From assembly GCA_963932465.1 (NCBI GenBank), contig OZ010790.1, forward strand, positions 350,821,087 through 350,885,086: a stretch of 64,000 bases of DNA, written 5' to 3'. The notes beneath the pieces were generated by a model. It ran no database searches. It was not told where the DNA came from and was given only the letters and a program-made list of their open reading frames with translations. Position numbers and translations under genes: made by a program. Shown one piece after another: positions 36,990-49,033 of the stretch (its first letter is position 1; every line of letters begins with the position of its first letter). This stretch comes from Maratus speciosus (lineage: Eukaryota; Arthropoda; Arachnida; Araneae; Salticidae).

Positions 36990-38220
36990 AATGTAAGCCC
37001 TGTGTCCCAGTTACACCATAAAGTAACTGGGATATGCATCGGGTGTAACTGGACCATGCTGCATCCAGTTACCCCAATAGTTATAAATATTAGTTTTGAG
37101 TTTCTCTTACTACGGGAAATAAATTTCTCCATTATTTTTTGCTCACAATAAAGAATACCTTATTAAAATTACGTAATAAAATTTAAAAAAGCATATTGGG
37201 TGGTATCAAATCAAATTTCTTGTCCCCTTGAGAGGCGGTGATGCCGTTATGGCATCACATCATTTTAATCCCTAATTGCCACATTGGCACTAGAATTTTA
37301 AAATAAAAAATTCACTTTTATTAAGTACGCGAAAGTATACATTTACTTATTTACAAATAGATTATCTTGTAAATGCTGGTGTCATTAATTTATTTCAACA
37401 TTTTTACGAAGGCGTACCTTGCCCCTGAAAGCGAGATAGCCAAACCTTGAAGTTGGAGGAATACACAGGGTCGCATTCTATATGGAAACTTAAATTGTTC
37501 CTTCCACTATTTTGAAAATAATATCTTCATTGCACCTTTCTTTAGTATATGTTAAATAAAATGATCATGAAGGTAACTCATTAAGGGTTCTGGTAGGAAA
37601 AATAAATTTTTCCCTATATAATACGACCCCCGGATACAGATAAAGTACTTAAGTACTTACGTAGCCGTTTGTTCATAGATTTACCTTACTATTTTTTCTT
37701 TAAAATACCATGTGACTTTTATACTTATTATCTATGCTAAAGTACATAAGTACTTACTCAGTTTTTATGTTTTTGATATAAATAAATCTAATATTTTCAC
37801 TTTTGGTCCCTTTTTTAGACACATTGACAGCAAAGGTTTCCTTTACAACGCTCTTTCGTTGATATATAATTTACATGATCTGCCTGGTTTAAATATTTTT
37901 AAGCTGTTTACACTATTTCAAACAGGACCTGATATCCCATATGAACAAAAATAAACGCGTGTGGAACACAGTCCCTCCTGGTCCACTTACCCCATTTTTA
38001 TGGGGCAACTGGACCCATGAGGAAAGAAAGATGAAATATGCATATTTTTAAATATTAAAATGCAATTTTGAGCATTTCTGTCTGATAGAGGGAACCTTAC
38101 TGAGCACATTTTCAGAAGTTCAGACTTTAATTAAGATGAACATTAGATTTTTGAAGCAGAATTGTCAGAAGCTCCAGAGTCACATTGTAAAATCATGGCC
38201 CAGTTGCCCCAACTAACATT
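36990..38220. repeat. Cluster of CAGTTACCCCA-type motifs and hairpins
   Basis: A motif close to GGTCCAGTTACCCCA occurs in both orientations near 37018, 37023, 37042, 37064, 37980, 38001 and 38198. The pair GGTCCACTTACCCCA (37980-37994) and TGGGGCAACTGGACC (38001-38015) forms a strong hairpin with a 6-nt loop. The motif seems to mark the ends and interior of an unclassified repeat. The open frame at 37712-37954 has no known motif. Confidence 0.4.
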
Positions 38221-38403
38221 ATGTAGAGTATTCTATCTGCTTTAACGATACTTCCAGAAAAATAAATGCAGCATAAAAATTATCATGGAATTACTCTACG
38301 GATATATTAGATATTTGTTCTAATATTAGTATCTGTATGAAATAAATTTTACCTACGCGTGCCCATATGGTAAATTTTGGTTTTATAATTTAGTAGAAAA
38401 CTA

Positions 38404-38601
38404 TTGGTTCGTTCGGAAAGTCGTGTCCGTTTGGGAAAATCAATTCGTTCCGAAAAATTCTATCATTTAATTATTAGACATTGATTCCGATATCTAATTT
38501 ATTAGACATTGATTTCGATATCTAATATCTAATAATTACCGGGCAGAATTTTCCAGTACGAATTGATTCTCCCAAACGACACTACTTTCCGAACGAACCA
38601 A
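38404..38601. mobile_element. Mariner-type MITE, 198 bp
   Basis: Flanked by TA on both sides. It starts TTGGTTCGTTCGGAAAGT and ends with the complement ACTTTCCGAACGAACCAA. The arms match for about 70 bp. Too short to code; mobilised in trans if at all. Confidence 0.85.
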
Positions 38602-39194
38602 TAAAATTGATAAACTTATATAAAGCGGTCATTTGAATATCGTGTATATTCAAAAAGATACCTTCGACATAGCTGACTCGCATAATTTTTTGATATAACA
38701 AAATTTTATAAAAATTATAAATCTTCTTTTTAAACAGTATTAAAATGCCATCATTGATAAGTTTCTTTTAAACTTCAGGTATTACACAATATTAAGTATC
38801 ATATATTTTTTAAATTGACTCAGAGTCAATAACATTTTCGCAAAAAACATAAACTAAACTAACGCATGAAATACATTTTCACGTATTTCTATTGATTTTT
38901 TTATGGTTAGTATGAATAAAACAATAATATGTAAAACGTTACTATCGCTACTTTAACACTATGCAGGCCTCAAACAGTCTTGCTCAATCTGATGCTTTTT
39001 ATTCAGAAATTTCGAGGAAAACCAGGAAAGTTTTAATATTAATTTTCGACACATTTTATTCATAAAATATCACCGATTTTATTAAACAAAAATAACTTTT
39101 CTAAGTTTCTGGGGAGAATTCAGAATTCCTTAACGATAGTTTTACAAATCACGCATAAATGATTCAGTTGCTTTTATAGTGTTGTATCTTAATA

Positions 39195-39418
39195 TTAGGT
39201 GTACTGGAAAGTTCTGTCCAATAATGTTATTTTACGTCTACTTTTTTAAAATTCAGATTTCTTAATTGGCACCACTTTTTTGAAATGGTAAATTTCCTAT
39301 TTTTTTCCCATTTCGCATTAAAGTGAAAACAATGGGAATTATACCATTTCAAGAAAGTGGTGCTAATGAAGAAATCATAATTTTAAAAAAGTAGGCGTGA
39401 ACTTTCCGGTAGGCCTAA
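39195..39418. mobile_element. Mariner-type MITE, 224 bp
   Basis: TA-flanked, starts TTAGGTGTACTGGAAAGTTC, and its end is the near-complement of that start. Inverted arms of about 100 bp surround a short spacer. It belongs to a different TIR family from the MITE at 38404. Confidence 0.8.
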
Positions 39419-39419
39419 T

Positions 39420-41858
39420 ATCTTAAAAATGATAAAGTTAGGCATACTATGGACTCTACTAATTTAGTATAATTAGTATTTAAATAATTTTTTTAATAAT
39501 TTTATAAATGTGAACATTCTATTTCATTTCCATAAAATGTGTTTCCAAGTCTTTATAGTAATTTCTATACACTTCGCAACACATATCTGCAGGTTTTACA
39601 TAAAGCGGAATTAGCCTTTGAAACTGTGACGTAAATCAGACATTGAAACTAAAAGGATTTTGAAATAACGTATTTATGATCAATTAGCTTTTATTTCCGT
39701 TATACAAGTCTTAAACGCAAAGGAAATGCCTAGTTATATCTTGCATTAACATGAATCGGTGATCACATGTTTTAATGTTTCCGAGCATGATTGAATTTAA
39801 CTCTTACAAAGGTCTTACATTAACGATGACATTTAGAAAATAATATGCTCAAAATATTATTATGATTAAATATAAATTTGCTTAAATATTCTCAATTTCC
39901 AAGAATATTTCATGAGAATTTCAGACTGTTGCAGTCAAAATAACATGTTCTGTTGAAACAATTTATTTCATATTTTCTGAATATTATAATGTAAACAGTG
40001 TTTACATTAGTCAAAATTCAAATTAAATGGCATAGAATAGTCCGTTTTCTTAAGGGGTTTCTCTTGTAGAATTTTTAGTCTTAATTATTATTACAAAAAT
40101 GTCAAAAATTCAGTTATAATGTGAGATGTGATTTATATTATGTTATAACTGTTTTTATATTATTATATCTGTTTCTAATGCAAAGATTTATTTTTAATTG
40201 ATTTCAGTATTTACATGTAATAAAAGAAGTTAGTCAGCAAAATACTTCACAAATTATCTTATACTTCAATATAAGAAGTTAATTATTATTTCCTATAATT
40301 ATTATACACATTTTAAAGTATTCTACAAATTAATAATAAATAAATGATCTATTATTATGAACTTTCGGTGTTATTTTGAAATAAAAGATCGTCCTTCCTT
40401 TTTTATTTTCTGAAAACACAAACAATTCAGAAAATTTAAAGCAGCAGAAATTGTAAGTATCTATCTTTAAAAATGGGATTTTTTATGTCCTTTTTATGCG
40501 CAAACAACATTTTTGTAAATATAAGATAGAGCAAGGTTCTTATGGATACCGTTATTTTCCAAATGATGCATCAGTATATTTTTCATAGAGAAATAAATCA
40601 AGTTTAAACGCGCAAAATTTTGCATTATTTAAGTAGAGATTTTCTATGAGGAAATACTGGTGCTGAAGAGTTTCCTGTTATGGGAAGTCTGGGACCCGTA
40701 TGAACCCTGTATAAGAAAATCGCGAAATAAATATAAAATTTTGTAAATAATTTAATGTGTGTTTACACCTTATAAAACAGAGGGGTAATGTTAAGCTGTT
40801 ATATTTCATATTAATGCATTTGAATACATTTGATGTTTATACATTTGTTGAAGAACGTTTTTATCCATAACTGTTATTATAATAACTGTCAGTACTTTTA
40901 ATTAGAATCCCCTGGTATGTAGCCTTTTTTTTATTAATAGGTTTTTCGAAATTCATGAGCTTTATACTATAAATGTAATAGAACTTTAATGTAGCTACAG
41001 CAACAAATTATATTAAATCGTAAGTAATTTACTAGGAATTCTGTTAATTTAAGGAACGTTTATAGTTATTGTTTGAAATTACAACTTTAGAAACGAAAGT
41101 GCTTAGTTTTATGAATTAAGATAATTTTTAATTTTCAAATAATGAATTGTGATGCAATTTATAGTTACTTCAAATGTAATTAAGCTTGCAATTCGTCTTT
41201 GAAATGAACGAGATTTCAAAACAATAGTTTCGTAAAACTCACTGGAGTAGAATTATTTACATTTATCTGAAAATTAATGTTTGCGTACGTTAACAAAATT
41301 ACTAGCATGCGAAATAAATGTTGTCAAAAAGATATACATTGTACCCTATACATATATGGTTTGTTTGTCTGTTAAAGATTACCATAATTAATACAAATTT
41401 TCTCAAGATACATAATTTTATATTGTAATTAAGCAAACTATAAATGACAGTTGAGTTAAAAAATTAAATCATCAGACAATTTATTTTAGATAATTCGGAA
41501 TAATTTGTGGGATGGATTTAGAATACAATATGTCATTGATAGTTCTGCAGTTATCAAGCACTGCTTTTTTTGCAACGTCATATTTTATACTGTATTATTA
41601 CTCAATTTCGACTGACCTTATATTGTGCCTTATATTGTCTGAATGAGATAAAATAAAATATATTTATTTTTTCTGAGAGTTTAAAACTTCAACAAAAGCA
41701 ATTTAACCCATTAAACGTTGCGTGAACAAGTATTTATAAATTTTTCATTAAAATATTTTAAATCTGTTTAAAAGCTACATTTTATATGGAAAAGTTAATA
41801 GAATAGTATGGAGTATATATATATGTTTTTTAAAATGATATATATATATATATATATG
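39420..41858. other. AT-rich stretch, no gene recognised
   Basis: No coding or bounded repeat was detected, apart from a short (TA)n tract at about 41838-41857. Confidence 0.45.
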
Positions 41859-42906
41859 TGGTGCATTCTCACAATCTTTTGTCTTTTATGTCCTTGAATA
41901 ATAATTTTTATTTTAATGCATTTTTTGTGTGTTTTTTATTTCATATACTGGGGAACATCCCATTGCATGATTGCATAACAATATTAACGAGATAAATAAG
42001 TTTTGGACGATGTTGGGGGTCCAAATACCAGGAAAACTCCTATACCGTCCCACATCCCTGATGCTGATCTTTAAGTTTGGAGCAGTCTGTATAAAATTAT
42101 TTCAATAAAAGTAATTCGAAGTAATTTCTTTCTGAAACTGTGACAATTGTTTTTTTTTAAATATGCAGCAAAAAATTAACCTGCACTCATTTTTACTGTT
42201 GATATTATTTTTTGAACTCTGTCCCTGGGTTTTTCATCCTTACCGTCCCTCTTGCTAAACTTATACATAAAATCACTTCAGATGCAGCACAGATTTTTTT
42301 CAAGTTTTTTCTCATGCAGAAGTATGCTAGAGAAGAATGTCTAAAATTCTTTGACAGGAAATTTACTGCAAAATTTAAATCAGCCTTTAAATATCAATTT
42401 CAAGGTCGTAGCTTTGTTGGTAGTCTTACCGTCCGCAAAGGTTTATTCCTGCACTTTTCGAAGTAAATTATTTTTTTTTTTCATTTAATTCAATGTTACA
42501 ACTGTTCCCAAAAATCAATGAACATTGTGGCTATCACTTAGTCTTAACATGATTCTCCTAAAAATAGATGGTAATTTCCCTTACCGTTCCGTCCTTACCG
42601 TCCCTGTATTAAAAGTACTACATTTTTATTATTTCTTATTTGAATGTCATGTGGGTACTATGCAAATTCATTATAAGTTAAAAATTTAGGAGAATATAAA
42701 ATGTTATAGTGGCAAAATGGTAAGGAAAATCAAACTCGCAAGTTTAACTTAAACCTCAGTTAAATAAAATAATTTTCTCTGCTGACCATTTTTCCTTTAT
42801 TTTGAATCAGTAAGGCATTCAACTATCAGATTAAAATGTTATTTTAGCAAGTTTAATTTCACCAGATTTTTATTCCCGAAAGTCAAAAGATTGTGAGAAT
42901 GCCTCA
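41859..42906. mobile_element. TIR element with repeated CTTACCGTCC motif
   Basis: Inverted ends share GCATTCTCACAATCTTTTG (left near 41863, right near 42885-42902). Inside, CCTTACCGTCC-like motifs occur at about 42041, 42238, 42424, 42580 and 42593 in one orientation. An 84-codon open frame (42212-42466) has no known motif. No clear target duplication separates from the flanking TA-rich text, so the superfamily is not assigned. About 1.05 kb, non-autonomous. Confidence 0.6.
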
Positions 42907-43448
42907 TATACATATTCCAATTTTTGCAGATTTTTAAAAAAGAGAGAAATTTTGGTTTTTCGACTATCTCAAGTAAAGTTAGTGAAAAGAAAGAAAGAAA
43001 ATCTTTAATTTTTACAAGTGCAATGATTGTTTAAAGCCAACATTTCAACTAATAATGCATTTCTCACCCGAAATAAGTATATCCATTTAAAGCAATATTA
43101 GAAAAGTTCCTTTGGAATGTTCTCACAAAAGGAGATTGTGACTTGTCGGAATTGTAACGGCTTATGGTAGCATTTCCGTCGCGTTGTCTGCAAGTGCGCT
43201 TCCATAAAAAAAGGAATGCGTTTCTAGGCAGTAAGTAAAAAACAACCAGATAAATTGTTCGAATTAAAAAAATGTTATTTATAGACCATATAATTATTAG
43301 ATATAGTGATTATAAATTGTGTTTAAGGGAATTTTCATATTTATTTTTATGAACAGCATATATTCCATATATAGTTATAATTAACAGATATCTTGTCGAT
43401 GGAATAAACTACATTAATATAAGTACATAGAAGAGGGCTAGATATAAA

Positions 43449-43507
<59 letters not shown>

Positions 43508-44075
43508 ATGTGCAATAGAATATAAAATTACATCAGAATTGTTCTTTGAAGGTCTATATACAATGTATATGTAAATAATAAAAAAAAGAAGGAAGAGTGA
43601 TTTTATATTGCTAATATTTTAACTGCTAGTTTAAAAAAATTTAATTAAAGTTTTTTCAAATATTAATCTTAAATATTTAATATATGTATTTTTACTAAAT
43701 ATTTGTATGCAATTATTTTTATAAAATTGTTTGTAGTTGAAGATTTTATTATTTTTTTCTATCTGAAATTCCATTCTGGCGGGAGGATATAGCCCTTGGT
43801 TCTTTCCGATTCGGTTAAAGATTCCATAGCCATTACAGAAGGTTAATTCTCCCGGAAACTTCTTATATATTCTTAACGTTTACAGTTATTAAAAACATTT
43901 AAACTGCTTTATCATATTGGCATCTTACGTATATAACATATTTATATAAAATTTATGTTGTTATCGCGTTTAATATAGTGGTGTTGAATAACTGAATATT
44001 TATATTTCTCATTGTGTTTGAAAAAAAAAAAAATTATAGATATACAAACATTCTAAAGATAAACCAACCTTAATT
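42907..44075. other. AT-rich stretch with a palindromic microsatellite
   Basis: Nothing coding is recognised. The microsatellite at 43449-43508 is listed separately. A GC-richer block near 43776-43860 is unexplained. Confidence 0.45.
43449..43508. repeat. (AC)n(AT)n(GT)n palindromic microsatellite
   Basis: An AC tract passes into AT repeats and then a longer GT tract, forming a self-complementary arrangement able to fold into a cruciform. Confidence 0.85.
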
Positions 44076-44112
44076 ATCTATCTATCTGTCTATCTATCTA
44101 TCTATCTATCTC

Positions 44113-44152
<40 letters not shown>

Positions 44153-44160
44153 TATATAAT
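44076..44160. repeat. (TCTA)n/(TA)n microsatellite at the 5' end of Helitron C
   Basis: TCTA repeats merge into TCTCTGTATATATA and a long TA tract. The TA tract probably grew from the TATATATAAAA part of the Helitron 5' terminus. Confidence 0.75.
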
Positions 44161-45041
44161 TATATATATCAAATCCTAATGAAACGAATTTATGAAACGA
44201 CTGAATTGAAACGAATTTATGAAACGATTCTATGAAACGACTGATTTAAACAATTGATTATGTTTCACGGCGATTTCTCCTAAAATATGGAATACTTTGC
44301 GATAAAATTAACACCAAAAATCCGTATTGATCCGCAGATTTCAAAACTCGTAGTAGAATTTTTAAATTCGACATATTTTCTAACCTTAAATGCTTTTCTC
44401 TAATGATGGCAACTCAAATTTTAATCATAACAGATACTTTTTTTCATACATTAGAAAAGGTTATTATTTTAAACTAATTTGGCGGCCAGTATGGCCAGTT
44501 AAATGCATGCTAAGAAATGTATCATGTTACTTTTATTCATAATTCAATTTACTTGAACAATCTTTCCCCAAATCGAAAGATTCTGATAGAGAAATTAAGA
44601 TCTCAGTATTTTTATGTTAGAAGGACGCAGGTGATGAATCGCCAAACATTTTTCCCATCGCAGTTTTTATTGTATTGCATTAATTTAATTTAAAATATAA
44701 TCCTTTCATTCATTTTATTTAAAATACAAAACTTAAATTAAAACTGAAACATTTAAAGCTGATGGTTTTCCCTTCTTTCTTTCTTTTCTTTTCTTCTTCT
44801 TTTTTTTTTTTTAACAAAACGAAAAGAAAAATATTAGGCACAGATGTCATATACGCACCGGGGTACCCAATTGGCACCGAAATGGCATTATTTTGATTGG
44901 CATGGTAACCCGGCTATTGTTGTTTATTTAATAATAAATGTTTATTTACTTTTCTTTTCTTTTTTTTTAAATTATATAAATTGTTTTGTTCTATAGTTAA
45001 TTATTTTTCAATTCCTACTATTAGTTCACAATATGCCTATA

Positions 45042-45767
45042 CAGGGTGATTAAAAAAAGATGGAAAAATTTTTAAGAGGTGATAGTACACACCCAAACAA
45101 ACATTTTGTATCAAAGAATGCATGGTCGAAAACTAAACGTAAAAAAGTTAGAGGGCGCCAAAAGTTATGTTCTTATACGAGGCAAAAACACACAATGAAC
45201 GATTTAGTTAAGTTACGAAAACAAATTTAATGGCATTTGATTACAATAAGTGCTCAAAACATTGACCGGCAGCTGTTATGCACGCTGTACAACGGCGAAG
45301 AACAGATTGGCTAATTTTCTGAAACACACCAGGCACCACCGCGCTCGCCAGATTTTTCATGTCTCGATTTTTTTTATGGGGACAGCTAAAGGATCTTGTG
45401 GATGAGACTCCCATTGAATCCGCAGAAGAAATTGTCGCCAAGCTTTCGGCTGCTGTAGGGGAAGTTCCCGATATGCCTGGTGTGTTTCAGAAAATTCGCC
45501 AATCTGTTCTTCGCCATTGTACTGCGTGCATAACAGCTGCCGGTCAATGTTTTGAGCACTTATTGTAATCAAATGCCATTAAATTTGTTTTCGTAACTTA
45601 ACTTAATCGTTCATTGTGTATTTTTGCCTCGTATAAGAACATAATTTTTGGCGCCCTCTAACTTTTTTACGTTTAGTTTTCGACCATGCATTCTTTGATA
45701 CAAAATGTTTGTTTGGGTGTGTACTATCACCTCTTAAAAATTTTCCAATCTTTTTTGAATCACCCTG
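45042..45767. mobile_element. Mariner deletion derivative with inverted transposase tails
   Basis: TA-flanked (45040-45041 and 45768-45769), with CAGGGTGATT ends like the element at 18584. Two arms of 294 bp (45042-45335 and 45474-45767) are inverted copies. Each contains the terminal region, the 3' untranslated part and about 30 codons of the transposase C-terminus, ending ITAAGQCFEHLL. The 138-bp centre holds further transposase from SPDFS (third catalytic region) onward. The left end of the ancestor has thus been replaced by an inverted copy of its right end. The site is empty in the relative at about 6015. Confidence 0.9.
45359..45568 (+). pseudogene. C-terminal fragment of mariner transposase
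   Basis: The frame reads SRFFLWGQLKDLVDETPIES and continues to ...QCFEHLL before a TAA. It matches residues about 298-362 of the transposase encoded at 19629-20716 (there YETPIESPEELVARLSAAVG, ending NFEHLL). It begins just after the third catalytic Asp and lacks the rest, so it is inactive. Its last 30 codons recur inverted at 45241-45330. Confidence 0.85.
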
Positions 45768-46609
45768 TATATATCTTCTTCAATTTTTCAATCGTTATTA
45801 AAATACTTATTGTTCATCCAATCAATTTGAAATATTTTTTTTTTAATTGTGGTGGATGACAATTGATGTTAAAACAGTTTTTTCAAGTATTAATTAATTA
45901 ATTAAATTTTAATTAAATAATTTTAGTTTTATATGTGAGATAAAATGTCCGCCATTGGTTATTGAACAGCATTTAATGCAAATCCATATCTATAAGGGCG
46001 TTTACCATAGGGGGGGACCCTGTTCTGTTGCCAAATACCGCCAAGCTTATCGCCAATTTGGCAATATATCGCTAAATTTGGCAATTAGGTTTATATTGGG
46101 TTTATATTAGGTTTATATTATACCAATAGGGTTTACTTGCTTATAGAAAATCAACAAATTGAGATATTTTAATGCAACAAAAACTAATATTAACTTAATG
46201 GGTTATATTAAATTTTTCTTTGATGATCTAAGTAGGTATTGACTTAATTTTTTTTTTTTTTATATTACTTGTTTTTGGTTATTTTCTTTCAAATATAATA
46301 GAAAATAATTAAAAAGTCCGGTACTAATTAGCTATTCCGTTGACCAATTTCGCCAAATTATATAAATTGTCAAACCACTCGCAAAATTATACAAATTCAC
46401 ATAATTTTTATTTTAAATAACGAAAGAACAAATGAAACTAGAAAACAAGAATTCTGCTTTTTCAGAATTTAGTGTCGTTCCCGATGAAAAAAAAATATAT
46501 GTATATATAAACAGTACAAAACATATTTCAATTTTAAGACTTAAAGCACAAACTTTTAATTTATGTAAAATGACGTCATTCGCATCCGTTTAAGAATTAC
46601 ACATTTAAA

Positions 46610-47002
46610 GACCGGGAGCCGGCAGCACTGACAATCACCTCATCGAGTTTACGGCTAAAATTTCAGAATTAGTTAAAACTCGATTCGCATATGAAAACGC
46701 AATTGGTCTGCCAAGTCATACCTTGGTGGAAAGCACCTGAAAACCTGATTTTAGCGGTTGACTCATAGGTTTACCATTGTGCTTTCCTGCACCCAAAAGT
46801 ATGAAAACATGGATGGCTGGGAACAGGAAAATATAATGGTAAACCTAAGAGTCAACCGCTAAAATCAGGTTATTAAGTGTTTTCCACCAAGATATGACTT
46901 GGCAGACCGATTGCGTTTTAATATGCGAATCGAGTTTTAAATAATTCTGTTATTTCAGCCGTGAACTCATGAGGTGATATTCTGTGCTGCCGTCTCTCGG
47001 TC
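46610..47002. mobile_element. Foldback MITE, about 393 bp
   Basis: The ends GACCGGGAGCCGGCAGCAC and the complement of GACCGAGAGACGGCAGCAC begin inverted arms of about 185 bp, with matching blocks such as GGTTGACTC, AAATCAGGTT and TGACTTGGCAGACCGATTGC. Spacer is about 30 bp. Whole-length palindromes of this type form strong hairpins. Superfamily unassigned. Confidence 0.75.
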
Positions 47003-47181
47003 TGTTACAATCCACTTTTAAACATCGACAGTAAAGCATGCATAGAATATCGCTATAACAAAATAATACACAAATGCAGCAAAAAGATGCCGTCATTAAG
47101 GAAACTGGATAAAAAAAACCGGCTATCTAATGATTCATAGACATTCATTTGTTTGTAACATTAATATAGAATATTTCAATC

Positions 47182-47407
47182 GTGACGTCAGTCATGACGT
47201 TTTCGTTGGTAACTGACTCCAAACAAGCGGTTGCTATGCTGTATTTTCTATTTTGGTTGTATGTTGCAGCTATATCTCACATCTAAGTGTTTTAGTACTT
47301 GATATGTACTGGTAACATTTTCCACGATTTATATTTAAAAAGAAATGACGCATAGCAACCGCTTGTTTGGTGTCAGTTTCTAACCAAAACGTCATGACTG
47401 ACGTCAC
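47182..47407. mobile_element. Foldback MITE with a CRE palindrome at each end, 226 bp
   Basis: The arms begin GTGACGTCAGTCATGACGTT and run through CCAAACAAGCGGTTGCTATG, repeated inverted at the right end. TGACGTCA, the consensus cAMP-response element bound by bZIP factors, lies at 47183-47190 and 47399-47406. Whether it works as a regulatory site is unknown. Confidence 0.75.
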
Positions 47408-47579
47408 ACTGAAAGGGTCTACAGATACTTAAAATTAAATATAGTTTACAATAGCTACATGTTTTATTATTCGTAGAAATTATTAGTTTATATTTTTTTT
47501 TTCAAAATAGCACGTATTTTAATGACATTTTCTTTCGGTTGTTATGAGAAAATGGCAACAAAAACATATAATTGCTATT

Positions 47580-47800
47580 TTTCAACTATTTTTCCTTTAC
47601 TTTGTATATAAATGGAGTACTTCAGTTGCCAAAATTAAACAAATGGTGCTAAAAAGTACAAAAAAATTAATATTTCAAAAATAAATGGAGATACAGTTTT
47701 CAAACAAATTGCATTTAAAAGTGCTTTTTTTTCCGAATACGACGGTATAAACATTGAAAATGTGCGATGCTTAGAAATTAAAAAAATTTCTATAGAGCAT
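47580..47800. repeat. Dispersed repeat inside Helitron D (relative of 35785-35985)
   Basis: Same ordered blocks as 35785-35985 (GAGATACAG, TTTCAAACAAATTGCATTTA, ATACGACGGT), same orientation. Confidence 0.55.
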
Positions 47801-48407
47801 TTAATTATACAATAATACATCTGCTTTGTTTGTTGCTAACGTCTGTAAGGTAACGTTATTTTTTGGAGACAAAATAAGCTGGGAGAGAGAAATAGCATAC
47901 CGTTCCGGGGGCTAAGAGTATAACAATAATAAATATACAAATAAAACGTTAAACTAAAAATCACTTTATGCCGTAAACACGTGTAACTTGTTTAAAGTCA
48001 AGTGAATGTGACATTTGCGATCACCATTATTGGCATTTAATCTTATAGTTTGGTGATAGATTTTTGGTCGACTGGATAACTAAGTAGTACCAAAAATACA
48101 TATGTAACTGGTATTCGAAAACGTGGTTTTCGCCAAATTTTCGTAAAAGAAAATCACGCCAAACCCGGTGCATATATGACATCTGACCAAATGTTAAATA
48201 ATGACACCATGACATTTTAACTTCAAAGCAATGTTTTAATTTACCACTCGAAAAAAAAAGCTAACTGGCGAGTTGAAAAAAGGCTATTGGTGAGATTTAC
48301 ACCCGGCTAGCGTAACAGTTACCAAGAATTCTTTGCGACCATTTCAACTTTTATGTAGTTTTATTCTAAAAAAAATTGATTTTTTAATCAAAATGGAAAG
48401 CTTTCGG

Positions 48408-48620
48408 CACACATGTCATATACGGCCCCATATTGGCTCGATTTTTTTCTGGCGCCAATGTCATATAAGCAACGGACACTTAACTGGCGACAAAATTTCG
48501 TTATTTTGTTTCATATGGTAAGCCAGATGCTGTTGTTTATGCTGTTGAGGATTTCTCCAAATTAGGTCGGAAAAAAATCGCGCCAATACGGGCCCGTATA
48601 TAATATCTTTCATGTGAACA
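48408..48620. repeat. Palindromic module, copy in Helitron C
   Basis: ATGTCATATACGGCCCCATA at the left and AAAATCGCGCCAATACGGGC at the right are inverted around a centre with GCCAATGTCATATAAGC and ATGGTAAGCCAGATG. Confidence 0.65.
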
Positions 48621-49033
48621 GCGAAGGGATCAGACCGTATTTATTTATGGCAGTAATGACTTGGACTATTATAATATAGATGAAATGATGGAAATAGAAT
48701 AATATTTGGCGACTTGTCACCTAATGGGTAACATTAAAGTACCAAAATGGCACTTGGAATATAAAAAGCGAAGTGGCCCGCCCGGAACTGTTGATGATAG
48801 TCACATGACTTAGGCTATTGTTATAGAAACTGTTTTAAAATACCGGGAGACAAAGACTCTGTAGAGTTAATACATTTTATTTTAGCTTCTTTTCAACTGT
48901 TTAACTAATCCTCTTTAATCAAACACGAAAACAACCATTGGATGTCGTAACAGAAACTGATTCGGCCGTAAATTTTTGCAGTCAAAGGGAATTGAGTCGA
49001 AACCCGTTTACAGGGAGATCTGCACAGCTTTTT

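Larger units (their letters stand above)
46438..47917 (-). mobile_element. Nested Helitron D
   Basis: On the minus strand the 3' end is a 7-bp hairpin (AATTCTG, 6-nt loop, CAGAATT), 8 nt, then CTAG and T: the textbook Helitron arrangement. The 5' end begins TCTTAGCCCCCGG. Helitron copy B lacks this 1.48 kb between the matching flanks (AAATAGTATAAC in B), so it is an insertion into copy C. Its termini differ from those of A, B and C, so it is a separate family. It carries the foldback elements at 46610 and 47182. Confidence 0.6.
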
